In this document: positions 8,111 to 16,753 of the stretch, piece after piece
Layout of the letters: each line of letters starts with the position of its first letter
Numbering within the stretch: position 1 is the first letter of the stretch
Origin: an uncultured Pelagibacteraceae bacterium
GTDB lineage: Bacteria > Pseudomonadota > Alphaproteobacteria > Pelagibacterales > Pelagibacteraceae
DNA: 64,000 nucleotides
NCBI GenBank assembly: GCA_902530215.1
Contig: CABZZR010000003.1
Location: 46,715-110,714, forward strand
Direction of reading: 5' to 3'
The notes under the pieces: model-generated
What the model saw: the letters and a program-made list of their open reading frames with translations, nothing else
What the model was told of the DNA's origin: nothing
Database searches by the model: none
Position numbers and translations under genes: made by a program

Positions 8111-8517
8111 TATTCTGTGTAAGATTTAATTTCTTCTATATTAGATTTAAGAATTTTATTAATTTCAGATTTAATTTTTGCTCTTTTGTCGTTATTAAAA
8201 TAAACACCTCTAGCTAAATCTATAAATTTTTTACTAAAATCTTTATTTTTTTCACAACCTCTAATTTTATCTTCTATTTCCCATAAAATTAAATTTGTAG
8301 ATTTTAAATTTAAAAATAATTTATCTATATCTTCTTTTTCTGGAGTTATTTCCATCAGCATTTTTTGGCTTGATTTTAAAATCTTATATTCCTTTTCAAT
8401 TTGTGAAAGATTGATTTTATCTTTAATTTTTTCAATTTTGATTTCTAAAATGCTTATTTTATCTAATAATTCACCAGGAGATATTTCTACTGTTATTTTT
8501 TTTGATTTATCATTCAT
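8107..8517 (-). CDS. DUF6165-like small protein of a polysaccharide locus
   Basis: A 136-residue soluble, charged and mostly helical protein with a start like that of DUF6165 proteins (ITVEISPGELLDKISILEIK) and later LWEIEDKIR. DUF6165 members are of unknown function and often lie next to LPS glycosyltransferase genes, as here (family 9 enzyme divergent at 8556, family 4 enzyme at 9477). No catalytic motif is seen. The assignment rests on recalled family pattern, not a search. Confidence 0.6.
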   Translation of the reverse strand: MNDKSKKITVEISPGELLDKISILEIKIEKIKDKINLSQIEKEYKILKSSQKMLMEITPEKEDIDKLFLNLKSTNLILWEIEDKIRGCEKNKDFSKKFIDLARGVYFNNDKRAKIKSEINKILKSNIEEIKSYTEY

Positions 8518-8555
8518 TTTTTATGGTAAAATTGTTTACTAAATTTAAATGTTAT

Positions 8556-9488
8556 ATGTCAAATATTTTAATAATTAAACATGGTTCATTGGGCGATATT
8601 GCTCAAATTAGCGGTGCAATCGAGGATATTAAAAGCGCACACAATCGAGATGACTTATTTATTTTAACTACTTTACAATATGTAGATGTTTTGAGTCGTT
8701 GTCCTTTTGTAAAAGGTGTTATTATTGATGAAAGACTTCCCAGATGGAACATTTTATATCTTCTGAAGTTAAAAAAGAAGATTGAAAGATATGATTTTAA
8801 AAAAATTTATGATTTGCAGAATTCATCACGCACATCATTTTATCGAAAATTTTTGTTCAATGTTAAAAGTTGGTCAAGCACCGAAACAACAATAAAAAAA
8901 GGAACTAGTAAAAAAAAATTTGATAAAGATTCTGTACTTAATCGTTTTGCTTATCAACTTAATAATTCTGGAGTAAAAGCTATAAATTGTTTAAAACCAG
9001 ATTTTTCTTGGTCGAGTGAAAATGTAGATAGTTTAATTAGACAGTATTTTTCAAATAATTTTATACTACTATTTCCTTTTTGTTCTAAAAAACTAACTCA
9101 CAAGAAGTGGCCTTATTATAATGAACTTATTACAATGATAAAAAATAAAAATAATAAATTGGAAATAGCTGTAGCTCCAGGACCAGATGAGATTGTAGAT
9201 GCAAACGAAATAAACGCAACTATTATTACGCTTAGGGATAGAGCTTTAACAATTCCCCAGCTTTCTGGATTAATTAAAAAGTCATACTTTGTTATTTCAA
9301 ATGATACAGGTCCAGCCCATATGACTGCTCATTTAGGAAAAAAAGGTCTAGCAATATTTGGTCCTCACACGACGCCAGAAAAAGTAAGCATTGAAACTAA
9401 TAATTTTAAATCAATAATCTCAAATGATCTAAATAAATTAAGTGCTGAAGATGTTTTTTTAAAAATAGAAAAATTTTTAATTAATTAA
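8556..9488 (+). CDS. Glycosyltransferase family 9 (heptosyltransferase-like)
   Basis: A 310-residue GT-B enzyme like the ADP-heptose:LPS heptosyltransferases WaaC/WaaF. It has the N-terminal ILIIKHGSLGDIAQISGAI motif and the C-terminal donor-binding motif SNDTGPAHMTAHLGKKGLAIFG followed by GPHTTPEK. The start is the ATG at 8556; an in-frame TTG at 8502 would add 18 residues before the conserved N-terminal beta strand and reach into the divergent gene. It probably adds a sugar to the LPS core or a surface glycan. The gmhA/gmhB genes at 18-21 kb could supply heptose. Confidence 0.85.
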   Translation: MSNILIIKHGSLGDIAQISGAIEDIKSAHNRDDLFILTTLQYVDVLSRCPFVKGVIIDERLPRWNILYLLKLKKKIERYDFKKIYDLQNSSRTSFYRKFLFNVKSWSSTETTIKKGTSKKKFDKDSVLNRFAYQLNNSGVKAINCLKPDFSWSSENVDSLIRQYFSNNFILLFPFCSKKLTHKKWPYYNELITMIKNKNNKLEIAVAPGPDEIVDANEINATIITLRDRALTIPQLSGLIKKSYFVISNDTGPAHMTAHLGKKGLAIFGPHTTPEKVSIETNNFKSIISNDLNKLSAEDVFLKIEKFLIN

Positions 9489-10574
9489 CTCCAAATACTG
9501 TTTAACAACTTTATTCCAATGAAAATCTTCTGAAAATTTTTTAGCTGTGTTTCCATAATTTATATATTTTTTATCATTTAATAAATTTTTAATAGATTCA
9601 TAAATGGAATTAATATTTTCCCCATTACAAATTATACCTGTGACATTATCTTTTATTGCATCAGAAGCGCCACCATCCCTACCTCCTATAGAAGGAGTCC
9701 CATAAGAAGCAGCTTCCATAAAAGCAATTCCAAATCCTTCAACAGACCTTTTTACAATAATTGACGGCATTATAAAAAAGTCTACGTTTTTTGTTAGAGC
9801 AAATTTTAACTTAATGTCAATTTCCTTTAAAAAAATAACTTTATTTTCCAGTTTCAATTCTTTTACTAGTTCTTGAAGATTTTTACCTTCATCGCCACTT
9901 CCAACAATTATATACTTGATTTTTGGAAACTCTGATTTTAAGTTTTTCAAAACCATTATAACTTTTTCATGATTTTTTCTTTTATCTAGACGAGCTACAG
10001 TTATTAAACTTGGATAAGCATCTCCAATAATTTCTTTTGATTTTAAATTTATACTTTCATCTATTTTTATCGGTACATTTATTCCAGGAAATATTATTTT
10101 TATTTTATTTTCTTCTATGCCACATTTTACTGCTAATTTTTTTGTAAAATTTGAGTTTGCTATTATAAATGATGCTTTAGAAAATGCCTTTTTCATCCTG
10201 GCATTATTATTCGTACCTATTGGATGAAAAATTTCTTTTGAATGAATTAAACAAAAAGTAGGTATATTTTTGAATACACTATTATGAATATGTTCAATGC
10301 TTTTCCAATGATCAAAAAAAATAGCTCTTATATCTTTTTTTTCATTTATGAATTGCGATACAATTTTTGCTTTTCTGTATTTTCTAAACAATTTTAACCC
10401 AGAAATTCTAATTATATTTAATTTAGAATTTTTATCATAGCTCTCAGGGTCTCCAAATCCATCTGCAAAAACTTTCACAGGCCCATGTTCTACGAGACTT
10501 TTTGATAAACCTTCCATTAAATTTTGCATACCACCTACATCGGGAGGAAAACTTCTAGTAACAACAACAAACAT
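9477..10574 (-). CDS. Glycosyltransferase family 4 (group 1)
   Basis: A 365-residue GT-B retaining glycosyltransferase. The N-terminal acceptor domain begins FVVVTRSFPPDVGGMQNLMEG; the C-terminal domain has ITVARLDKRKNHEKVI, YIIVGSGDEG and the EX7E-type region FGIAFMEAASYGTPSIG. ATG at 10574 is preferred to the TTG immediately before it. It converges on and overlaps the family 9 enzyme at 9488 by 12 bases. It is probably a surface polysaccharide or LPS transferase; donor and acceptor are unknown. Confidence 0.85.
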   Translation of the reverse strand: MFVVVTRSFPPDVGGMQNLMEGLSKSLVEHGPVKVFADGFGDPESYDKNSKLNIIRISGLKLFRKYRKAKIVSQFINEKKDIRAIFFDHWKSIEHIHNSVFKNIPTFCLIHSKEIFHPIGTNNNARMKKAFSKASFIIANSNFTKKLAVKCGIEENKIKIIFPGINVPIKIDESINLKSKEIIGDAYPSLITVARLDKRKNHEKVIMVLKNLKSEFPKIKYIIVGSGDEGKNLQELVKELKLENKVIFLKEIDIKLKFALTKNVDFFIMPSIIVKRSVEGFGIAFMEAASYGTPSIGGRDGGASDAIKDNVTGIICNGENINSIYESIKNLLNDKKYINYGNTAKKFSEDFHWNKVVKQYLELIN

Positions 10575-10577
10575 CAA

Positions 10578-11129
10578 TTATATCCACTTAATATTACACC
10601 CCATACTTGGGAACTGTACTTCCGGCCCTTTACCAGAAGATGCAATTTTAGTCATTGCATTTTTTAAATCACTTTCAGAACTATTTACAGCCTTTAAGTT
10701 TTTTAATTCTTTTATTCTTCCACGATATTGTAATTCAAGTTTATTATTGTAACCAAAAAAATCTGGCGTGCACACAGCACCAAAATCTTTAGCAACATTT
10801 TGATTTTCATCATATAAATAAGGGAAAGAAAAATTATTATTTTTTGAAAATTTAATCATATTTTCAAAAGAATCTTCGGGATATTTTTTTGTATCATTGG
10901 ACATAATTGCAACTGTCTTGATACCTTTTTTTGCTAAAAAATTTGTGTCCTCAACAATATCTTTGATCACTGCTTTAACGTAGGGACAATGGTTACATAT
11001 AAACATGATTAAAGTACCATTTTCACCTTTAAAATCTTCAAGTTTATGAATTTTTTCGTCTATTCCAATTAGTTCAAAATTTTTTGCTTTTTCCCCAAAA
11101 TTACAAATTGGTGTTTCAGTAAGTGCCAT
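10578..11129 (-). CDS. Thioredoxin-like (AhpC/TSA-fold) redoxin
   Basis: A 183-residue cytoplasmic protein without signal peptide. The thioredoxin fold is marked by FELIGIDEKIHKLEDFKG and the motif FICNHCPYV, where C-N-H-C gives a CXXC active site near residue 45. The cis-Pro region is VCTPDFFGYN, and the C terminus SMGCNIKW is typical of this uncharacterised thiol-oxidoreductase group. It could be a peroxiredoxin-like peroxidase or a disulfide reductase. It lies 3 bases before the glycosyltransferase on the same strand and is divergent from the carbonic anhydrase gene across only 20 bp. Confidence 0.8.
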   Translation of the reverse strand: MALTETPICNFGEKAKNFELIGIDEKIHKLEDFKGENGTLIMFICNHCPYVKAVIKDIVEDTNFLAKKGIKTVAIMSNDTKKYPEDSFENMIKFSKNNNFSFPYLYDENQNVAKDFGAVCTPDFFGYNNKLELQYRGRIKELKNLKAVNSSESDLKNAMTKIASSGKGPEVQFPSMGCNIKWI

Positions 11130-11149
11130 ATATAATATATTAATAAACT

Positions 11150-11662
11150 ATGATTTATGATTTTGAAAATAAAAGTTTAGTGAGTGAAGGAAAAAATTGG
11201 ATCGCACCTAATGCTATTATAATTGGCGATATTGTTATAAAAAACGATGCTAGTGTTTGGTTTAACGCTGTTCTAAGAGGGGATATTGAAAGAATTATAC
11301 TTGGCGAAGGATCAAACATTCAAGATGGAAGTGTTCTTCATACAGATCCCGGTTGCCCTTTAACAATTGGCAAAGGTGTTACAGTTGGACACATGGTAAT
11401 GCTACATGGATGCACAATTGACGATGACACTTTGATAGGCATTGGAAGTACAATATTAAATAAAGCAAAAATAGGTAAAAACTGTTTAATTGGTGCAAAT
11501 ACTTTAATAACTGAAAATAAAACAATACCAGATAATTCTTTAGTTGTAGGCAGTCCAGGCAAAATAGTTAGAAACGTAACGCCAAAAGAAATTCAAGACA
11601 TTAAGGAAAATGCAAAAGTTTACATGGATAACTGGAAAAAATATATAAAAACAGTTTTTTAA
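11150..11662 (+). CDS. Gamma-carbonic anhydrase family protein (YrdA/PaaY type)
   Basis: A 170-residue left-handed beta-helix protein built of hexapeptide repeats. The metal-ligand histidines of the gamma-carbonic anhydrase family are all present: VLHTDPG and VGHMVMLHG. The Arg and Gln of LRGDIERI and NIQDGSVLH also match the family. It probably binds Zn or Fe as a trimer; many members have weak or unknown catalytic activity. The gene ends in a 4-base overlap with the convergent gene at 11659. Confidence 0.85.
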   Translation: MIYDFENKSLVSEGKNWIAPNAIIIGDIVIKNDASVWFNAVLRGDIERIILGEGSNIQDGSVLHTDPGCPLTIGKGVTVGHMVMLHGCTIDDDTLIGIGSTILNKAKIGKNCLIGANTLITENKTIPDNSLVVGSPGKIVRNVTPKEIQDIKENAKVYMDNWKKYIKTVF

Positions 11663-12273
11663 GGAATTTTCCAAAAACTCTTTATTTTTCCACTAGCTTG
11701 AACTTCAAATTTTGCTCGTCTATGGCCTTTAGCCGCTAAATATAACCATTCAAATGATGATATAAAATTTTCAACAACGCAAAAATTCTTATATCCAATT
11801 TCGCTTTCTTCTAGAGTGTATTTTGAATTATCTATTTTTTCTGTCAATCCAGACGATGGGATAGAACTTATTTTTCCTGGCGCTTCCTCTCCAAGATAGC
11901 ACTGCCTACTCATATGACTAGTATTTTTCCATGAATTTGATGTAAAAGAATTTTGAAAATTAACTTTAGATAATGTTGAAATTCTTAATTGGATTTTTTC
12001 ACTTTTATCATAAAATATAAAGGTAGATTTCGGGTTTTCTTTTAAAATTTTAATTTTATTTGATCTTACGTCTGTGTGAAACCAAATCTTATTTTTTTCT
12101 TTATCAATTCCTCTTAAAACTACTATTCGACCGTCAAATGTATTGTTTTGACCGCATATGAATACGGGTATATGAAAAGGTGCATTTCTGTCCTCTAAGC
12201 CATGTTTTAAGAGTGACCATATTTTGAGATAAACATTGTCTAAATCATTGTAGTAATCAGGTTTTTTCTTCAC
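11659..12273 (-). CDS. Pyridoxamine 5'-phosphate oxidase-like flavoprotein
   Basis: A 204-residue split-barrel FMN-binding protein of the PNPOx-like group. RIVVLRGIDKEKNKIWFHTDVRSNK is the typical FMN-binding beta region, followed by STFIFYDKSEKIQLRIS and a C-terminal FEWLYLAAKGHRRAKFE. It lacks clear features that would prove it is PdxH itself, so pyridoxal salvage is possible but not assured. The start is GTG at 12273, the only start that keeps the N-terminal helix; it lies 5 bases after the stop of the dehydrogenase gene upstream, suggesting co-transcription. Confidence 0.75.
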   Translation of the reverse strand: MKKKPDYYNDLDNVYLKIWSLLKHGLEDRNAPFHIPVFICGQNNTFDGRIVVLRGIDKEKNKIWFHTDVRSNKIKILKENPKSTFIFYDKSEKIQLRISTLSKVNFQNSFTSNSWKNTSHMSRQCYLGEEAPGKISSIPSSGLTEKIDNSKYTLEESEIGYKNFCVVENFISSFEWLYLAAKGHRRAKFEVQASGKIKSFWKIP

Positions 12274-12278
12274 TAAAA

Positions 12279-13151
12279 TTATTTATCTCTAAATCTTCGA
12301 ATAAGGCTAGAAGTGTCCCATCTATTTCCACCCATTTTTTGGATTTCTTCATAATAGCCATCAACGATTTTAGTAATGGGTAGAGGAGAGTTGTTTTTTT
12401 TAGCTTCATCCAATGCTATTTTTAAATCCTTTCTCATCCAATCGACAGCAAAACCAAAATCAAATTTATCATCTATCATTGTTTTATATCTATTTTCCAT
12501 TTGCCATGATTGAGCAGCTCCTTTTGAAATAACGTCGATTACATCTTCCATTTTTAAGCCAGCATTAATACCAAAATTTATAGCCTCTGATAAACCTTGA
12601 ACAAGGCCAGCAATACAAATTTGATTAACCATTTTTGCTAATTGACCACTTCCAGATGGACCTAAGAGCTGAACTTTTTTACTATAACAATCAATTATTG
12701 TTTTAGCTTTTTCAAAATCATTTTTGTCACCTCCAACCATTACTGTTAAAGCACCATTTTCTGCCCCAGCTTGTCCACCAGAAACAGGCGCATCTAAAAA
12801 ACCAAAACCGTGTGCTTTTGCATTTTTATAAAGTTCTCTTGCAACTGTTGCTGATGCGGTAGTATTATCTATATAGATTGAACCTTTCTTAATCGTGTTA
12901 AAAATACCTTGTTTGCCTATAGCAACTTCTCTTAAATCATTATCATTACCTACACATGTAAAAACAAAATCTGCTTCACGCGCTGCCTCTTCCGGTGTAT
13001 TAGCTATTTTTCCTTTGAATTCTTTTATCCATTTTTCTGCTTTTGATTTTGTCCTATTAAAAACTGTTACATTATGGCCTGCTTTTGATATATAACCAGC
13101 CATAGGATAACCCATAACACCCAAACCAATAAAGGAAACTTTACAACTCAT
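12279..13151 (-). CDS. 3-hydroxyisobutyrate dehydrogenase-family NAD(P) oxidoreductase
   Basis: A 290-residue beta-hydroxyacid dehydrogenase (MmsB/GarR/GLYR family). The N-terminal dinucleotide-binding motif is FIGLGVMGYPMAGYI. The substrate-binding motif DAPVSGGQAGAENG and the catalytic-Lys motif GQLAKMVNQI are intact. Possible substrates are 3-hydroxyisobutyrate (valine catabolism), tartronate semialdehyde or succinic semialdehyde; the sequence alone does not decide. Its start codon is 3 bp from the start codon of the divergent MFS gene. Confidence 0.85.
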   Translation of the reverse strand: MSCKVSFIGLGVMGYPMAGYISKAGHNVTVFNRTKSKAEKWIKEFKGKIANTPEEAAREADFVFTCVGNDNDLREVAIGKQGIFNTIKKGSIYIDNTTASATVARELYKNAKAHGFGFLDAPVSGGQAGAENGALTVMVGGDKNDFEKAKTIIDCYSKKVQLLGPSGSGQLAKMVNQICIAGLVQGLSEAINFGINAGLKMEDVIDVISKGAAQSWQMENRYKTMIDDKFDFGFAVDWMRKDLKIALDEAKKNNSPLPITKIVDGYYEEIQKMGGNRWDTSSLIRRFRDK

Positions 13152-13154
13152 AAC

Positions 13155-14387
13155 ATGATTATAAATATTGTTAGATCCAATTACAAAATAATAATTTTTG
13201 GATTTGTCTTCACTTTTTTTTCAAGTATTGGGCAAAGTTTTTTTATAGGCCTATTTAATGCAAATATTAGGGAGGAAATTAATATCTCTCACGGAGAATT
13301 TGGAGGTTTATATGGTGTAGCTACTTTATGTAGCAGCTTAGTATTAGTTTGGATTGGTAAAAAAATTGACGATGTAAAATTAATTCATTACTCAGTCTTT
13401 GTTGTTTTATTTTTATGTTTTGCCTCAATTTTTTTTTCATTTATTAACAATATAATTTTACTTTTTTTTGGTATTTTTTTTCTAAGGCTTTCAGGCCAAG
13501 GATTGATGGCTCATACCGCTTCAACAGCTATATCAAGATATTTTGAAAAGAGAAGAGGAAAGGCTCTAAGTTATATTTGGCTTGGAATGTCTTTAGGAGA
13601 ATTTTTACTTCCTGTCATTATAATTTATTTAATTTCATTTATTTATTGGAGGGAATTATGGGTTTATATATCGATTACTGTTTTGTTATTGTTGCCTTTT
13701 TTTTCTTACTTAACTGTAAAAGATATAAATTTTTATTCTAGAGAAAAACTTTCTACTAAAAATTTTAAAAAAAAAATATTTACCAAAAGTTGGAAAAGAT
13801 CAGAAGTGCTAAAAGATTTTAAATTTTACACAATGTTACCTAACTTATTAGTACCATCATTCATAATTACAGGTATAGTAATAAATCAATCATTTATTAT
13901 TAGCTCAAAAGAATGGGGAGAATATGCTATAGCTAAAGCTTTTATGGTTTATTCTTTTCTTACTGTTTTGACTCTTTTTGTCTCAGGATTTCTTGTTGAC
14001 AAATTTTCAAGTAAAAAAATTATGTCCTTTTTAAATATTCCTTTATTAATTGGTTTAATTGTTTTAATATTTTTTAATAGTGAATTTTCTGCTTTTATAT
14101 TTATGGGACTAATGGGCGTTACTAATGGACTTACAAATGTTCTTCTTTCTTCTCTGTGGGCTGAATTATATGGGGTTAATTATTTAGGTTCTATAAAAGC
14201 TTTGACAGGATCTCTAATGGTATTTTCTACTGCTTTAGCAACCGCAACATTTGGTTTATTTATTGACTTAGGTTTTTCAATAGAAAGAATTGCATTTTTA
14301 TGCGCTATTTATACATCGATTTCAATTTTAATAGTGTTTATCTTTAGAAAAAGTTATTTGCCTGTTATATTAAAAAATAAAACTTGA
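13155..14387 (+). CDS. MFS transporter
   Basis: A 410-residue inner-membrane protein with about 12 hydrophobic segments. The MFS loop between helices 2 and 3 is recognisable as WIGKKIDDVK, and the matching loop in the second half is SGFLVDKFSSKK. The loop SRYFEKRRGKALS after helix 4 is common in monocarboxylate-type MFS carriers. No substrate can be named. Only 3 bp separate its start from that of the divergent dehydrogenase, so its promoter must lie inside that gene. Confidence 0.85.
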   Translation: MIINIVRSNYKIIIFGFVFTFFSSIGQSFFIGLFNANIREEINISHGEFGGLYGVATLCSSLVLVWIGKKIDDVKLIHYSVFVVLFLCFASIFFSFINNIILLFFGIFFLRLSGQGLMAHTASTAISRYFEKRRGKALSYIWLGMSLGEFLLPVIIIYLISFIYWRELWVYISITVLLLLPFFSYLTVKDINFYSREKLSTKNFKKKIFTKSWKRSEVLKDFKFYTMLPNLLVPSFIITGIVINQSFIISSKEWGEYAIAKAFMVYSFLTVLTLFVSGFLVDKFSSKKIMSFLNIPLLIGLIVLIFFNSEFSAFIFMGLMGVTNGLTNVLLSSLWAELYGVNYLGSIKALTGSLMVFSTALATATFGLFIDLGFSIERIAFLCAIYTSISILIVFIFRKSYLPVILKNKT

Positions 14388-14423
14388 TTTTAACCACGCT
14401 TTTTATTACTTATTGCTCATCCT

Positions 14424-14894
14424 ATGGCTCGAGTTACAGTTGAAGATTGTTTACAACAAGTAGAAAACCAATATGATTTAGTACTGTTGGCTAAAGAAAG
14501 AACTTTTCAATTAATTTCAGGAGCAGAGCCTCTTGTACCAAAAGATAACGATAAGCGTACTGTAATTGCACTTAGAGAAATAGCTGAAAAAAAAGTTAGC
14601 ACTAACGACTTAGAATACTCTGCAGTTAATAAATTAAGAAAATATCCAGAAGGCGAAGAAGATGAATCTGATGATCTGAGTGATATTGAGGATGATGAAT
14701 TTCAAAAGATATACAAAGGACAAGTTTCGAAAAGTGGTATGGCAGTTTTGCCCTCAAAAAGATCTAGAAATACACCTAATAACTTAGTGGTGGAAAAGAA
14801 TCTTTTAAAGGAAGCAAAAACTGATACAGAAAGCAAAGATCCAGAGACGGAGACCGATCAACCTGAAGAGACACCAGAGGAGACTTCTAAATAA
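14424..14894 (+). CDS. rpoZ: DNA-directed RNA polymerase omega subunit
   Basis: The omega subunit binds the beta' subunit and helps polymerase assembly. Residues 1-60 carry the family pattern: [32 protein letters not shown] and [15 protein letters not shown]. At 156 residues it is longer than most omegas (80-130); the extra C-terminal part from about residue 75 is acidic and low complexity, rich in Asp, Glu, Thr and Pro, and is probably disordered. It is followed after 7 bases by dusA. Confidence 0.95.
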   Translation: MARVTVEDCLQQVENQYDLVLLAKERTFQLISGAEPLVPKDNDKRTVIALREIAEKKVSTNDLEYSAVNKLRKYPEGEEDESDDLSDIEDDEFQKIYKGQVSKSGMAVLPSKRSRNTPNNLVVEKNLLKEAKTDTESKDPETETDQPEETPEETSK

Positions 14895-14901
14895 TTTTAA
14901 A

Positions 14902-15888
14902 ATGAAAAGGTTAATTTCAGTAGCACCAATGATGGATTGCACTGATAGGCATGACAGATATTTTTTAAGACTTATTAGTAAAAATGTAATGCTTTATACA
15001 GAAATGATTGTTTCTGATGCTATTTTAAAAGGTGATCGAGACCATCTATTAAAATTCAATCCTTTTGAAAAACCTTTAGGTTTGCAAGTAGGGGGTTCTT
15101 CTCCAAAAGATTTAGCAGAAGTTGTTAAAATTGCCGAAGGATACGGTTATGATGAAATTAATCTTAATCTTGGCTGTCCTAGCAGAAAAGTTCAAAAAAA
15201 TAAATTTGGCGCATGTTTAATGCAGCACCCTGATTTAGTCTCTGAATGTGTATATCAAATGAATAAAAACACTAGATTACCTATTTCAATAAAGACGAGA
15301 ATAGGAATTAATCAAACAGAGGATTTTGAAGTTTTAAATAATTTCATAAATAAAATAAAAAGCGCAGGTTCAAAAATTTTCATAATTCACGCAAGAAGAG
15401 CTATCTTAGATAAATTAACTCCAAAAGAAAATTTAAACATACCGCCACTAAACTATGATTTCGTATATAAAATTAAAAATTTATACGAAAAAGATACTGT
15501 TATTTTAAATGGAGGTATTTCGAAAGTCGAAGAAATTAATAAACATTTAGAAAAAGTAGATGGTATAATGATAGGTCGTGCTGTATATCATTCGCCATAT
15601 TTCTTGGCAGAAATAGAGAAAGAAATATTTAAAAATAAAGATGTTTTAACTAGACCTGAAATTATTCAAAACATGATTCCTTATATACGTGATGAGATAC
15701 AAAAAGGAACTAGATTAAATAAAATTATGCGTCATACGCTTGGACTTTTTCATGGAGAAAGAGGATCGTCAAATTGGAAAAGATATTTAACAGAAAATAT
15801 GTGTGTCAAAAATGCTGATGTCCAGAAAATCGATCATATTATGGATAAAATAAAAAGTAATTATACCACAACATCTATAGGCAGATAG
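14902..15888 (+). CDS. dusA: tRNA-dihydrouridine synthase A
   Basis: A 328-residue FMN-dependent enzyme that reduces uridine to dihydrouridine in the tRNA D-loop. The TIM barrel starts with ISVAPMMDCTDRHDRYFLRL. The motif NLNLGCPSRKVQ is typical, the catalytic Cys is in FGACLM near residue 100, and IHARRAILDKLTPKEN is characteristic of the DusA subfamily. NGGISKVEE and GIMIGRAVYHSPY form the phosphate-binding end of the barrel. Confidence 0.95.
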   Translation: MKRLISVAPMMDCTDRHDRYFLRLISKNVMLYTEMIVSDAILKGDRDHLLKFNPFEKPLGLQVGGSSPKDLAEVVKIAEGYGYDEINLNLGCPSRKVQKNKFGACLMQHPDLVSECVYQMNKNTRLPISIKTRIGINQTEDFEVLNNFINKIKSAGSKIFIIHARRAILDKLTPKENLNIPPLNYDFVYKIKNLYEKDTVILNGGISKVEEINKHLEKVDGIMIGRAVYHSPYFLAEIEKEIFKNKDVLTRPEIIQNMIPYIRDEIQKGTRLNKIMRHTLGLFHGERGSSNWKRYLTENMCVKNADVQKIDHIMDKIKSNYTTTSIGR

Positions 15889-15889
15889 G

Positions 15890-16723
15890 TTGCTAGACTT
15901 ATTAGCTCAAAATCAAATATTTTTTTTTGTTATGGTTATGGCCCTTGCAGCTGTAGCCGTTGGTTTTATAGCGGGACTATTTGGCATTGGAGGAGGTTTA
16001 ATTACCGTACCAGTTCTTTTTTATATTTTTAATAAATTAGGATTGGATAGGTCATATATTATGCACCTAGCAGTAGGTACTTCTTTCGCAATAATTATTC
16101 CTACTTCATTCATGTCAACTCTTACGCATATGAAATTTAAGTCTGTTGATTTTAATATTGTAAAAACTTTTGGTTTATTTGTTATATCAGGGGTAATTCT
16201 TGGGACAATATTTGCGACAGGATTAAAAACTAAAAATTTAATTTTATTTTTTTCAGTTGTTACATTGTTTTTTGCATCTTATTTTTTATTTTCAAAAGAA
16301 AAAAAAACAAAAACAAAAGTAAAAATGAATTTAACTATTAAAGCATTATGTGGTTTTACTTCAGGTTTTTTATCAGCACCAATGGGTATAGGTGGAGGTA
16401 TTATTAATACTCCAATATTGAGAATATTTGGTTACGAAATTAAAAGAGCAATTGGTAGTTCGGCAGCCATTAATTTATTGATTTCATTAACTGGCGCCAT
16501 AGGCTTTGCTATCTCTGGTAGTTATTTGAACATTAATGCGCCTTTTAGTTTTGGATTTATTAATATTCCAGCGTTTCTAATTTTTATACCAATCACAACA
16601 TATATGGCAAGGGTAGGGGCAAAAACCGTTCATTCTTTTAATAAACAAATAATTGGTAAACTGTTCGGCTTATTTTTAATTATCATTTCAAGCCGACTAT
16701 TTTTTGAATATTTACAGTTTTAA
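15890..16723 (+). CDS. TauE/SafE-family membrane permease
   Basis: A 277-residue inner-membrane protein with about eight hydrophobic segments in two repeated halves. Each half carries a glycine-rich motif of the family: GLFGIGGGLITVPVLF and SAPMGIGGGIINTPIL. Such proteins export or import sulfite, sulfoacetate or other small anions; the substrate here is unknown. The start is TTG at 15890, one base after the dusA stop, which keeps the first membrane helix whole; the later in-frame ATGs would cut into it. Confidence 0.8.
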   Translation: MLDLLAQNQIFFFVMVMALAAVAVGFIAGLFGIGGGLITVPVLFYIFNKLGLDRSYIMHLAVGTSFAIIIPTSFMSTLTHMKFKSVDFNIVKTFGLFVISGVILGTIFATGLKTKNLILFFSVVTLFFASYFLFSKEKKTKTKVKMNLTIKALCGFTSGFLSAPMGIGGGIINTPILRIFGYEIKRAIGSSAAINLLISLTGAIGFAISGSYLNINAPFSFGFINIPAFLIFIPITTYMARVGAKTVHSFNKQIIGKLFGLFLIIISSRLFFEYLQF

Positions 16724-16753
16724 TATATATTAACTTAAGACTTATTTGTATAA

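Noticed and set aside
8502..8555. Upstream TTG extension of the family 9 glycosyltransferase
   Set aside because: It adds 18 residues unlike the family and overlaps the divergent gene; ATG at 8556 fits the conserved N terminus. The same reasoning rejects TTG extensions at 21803, 27567 and 31935.
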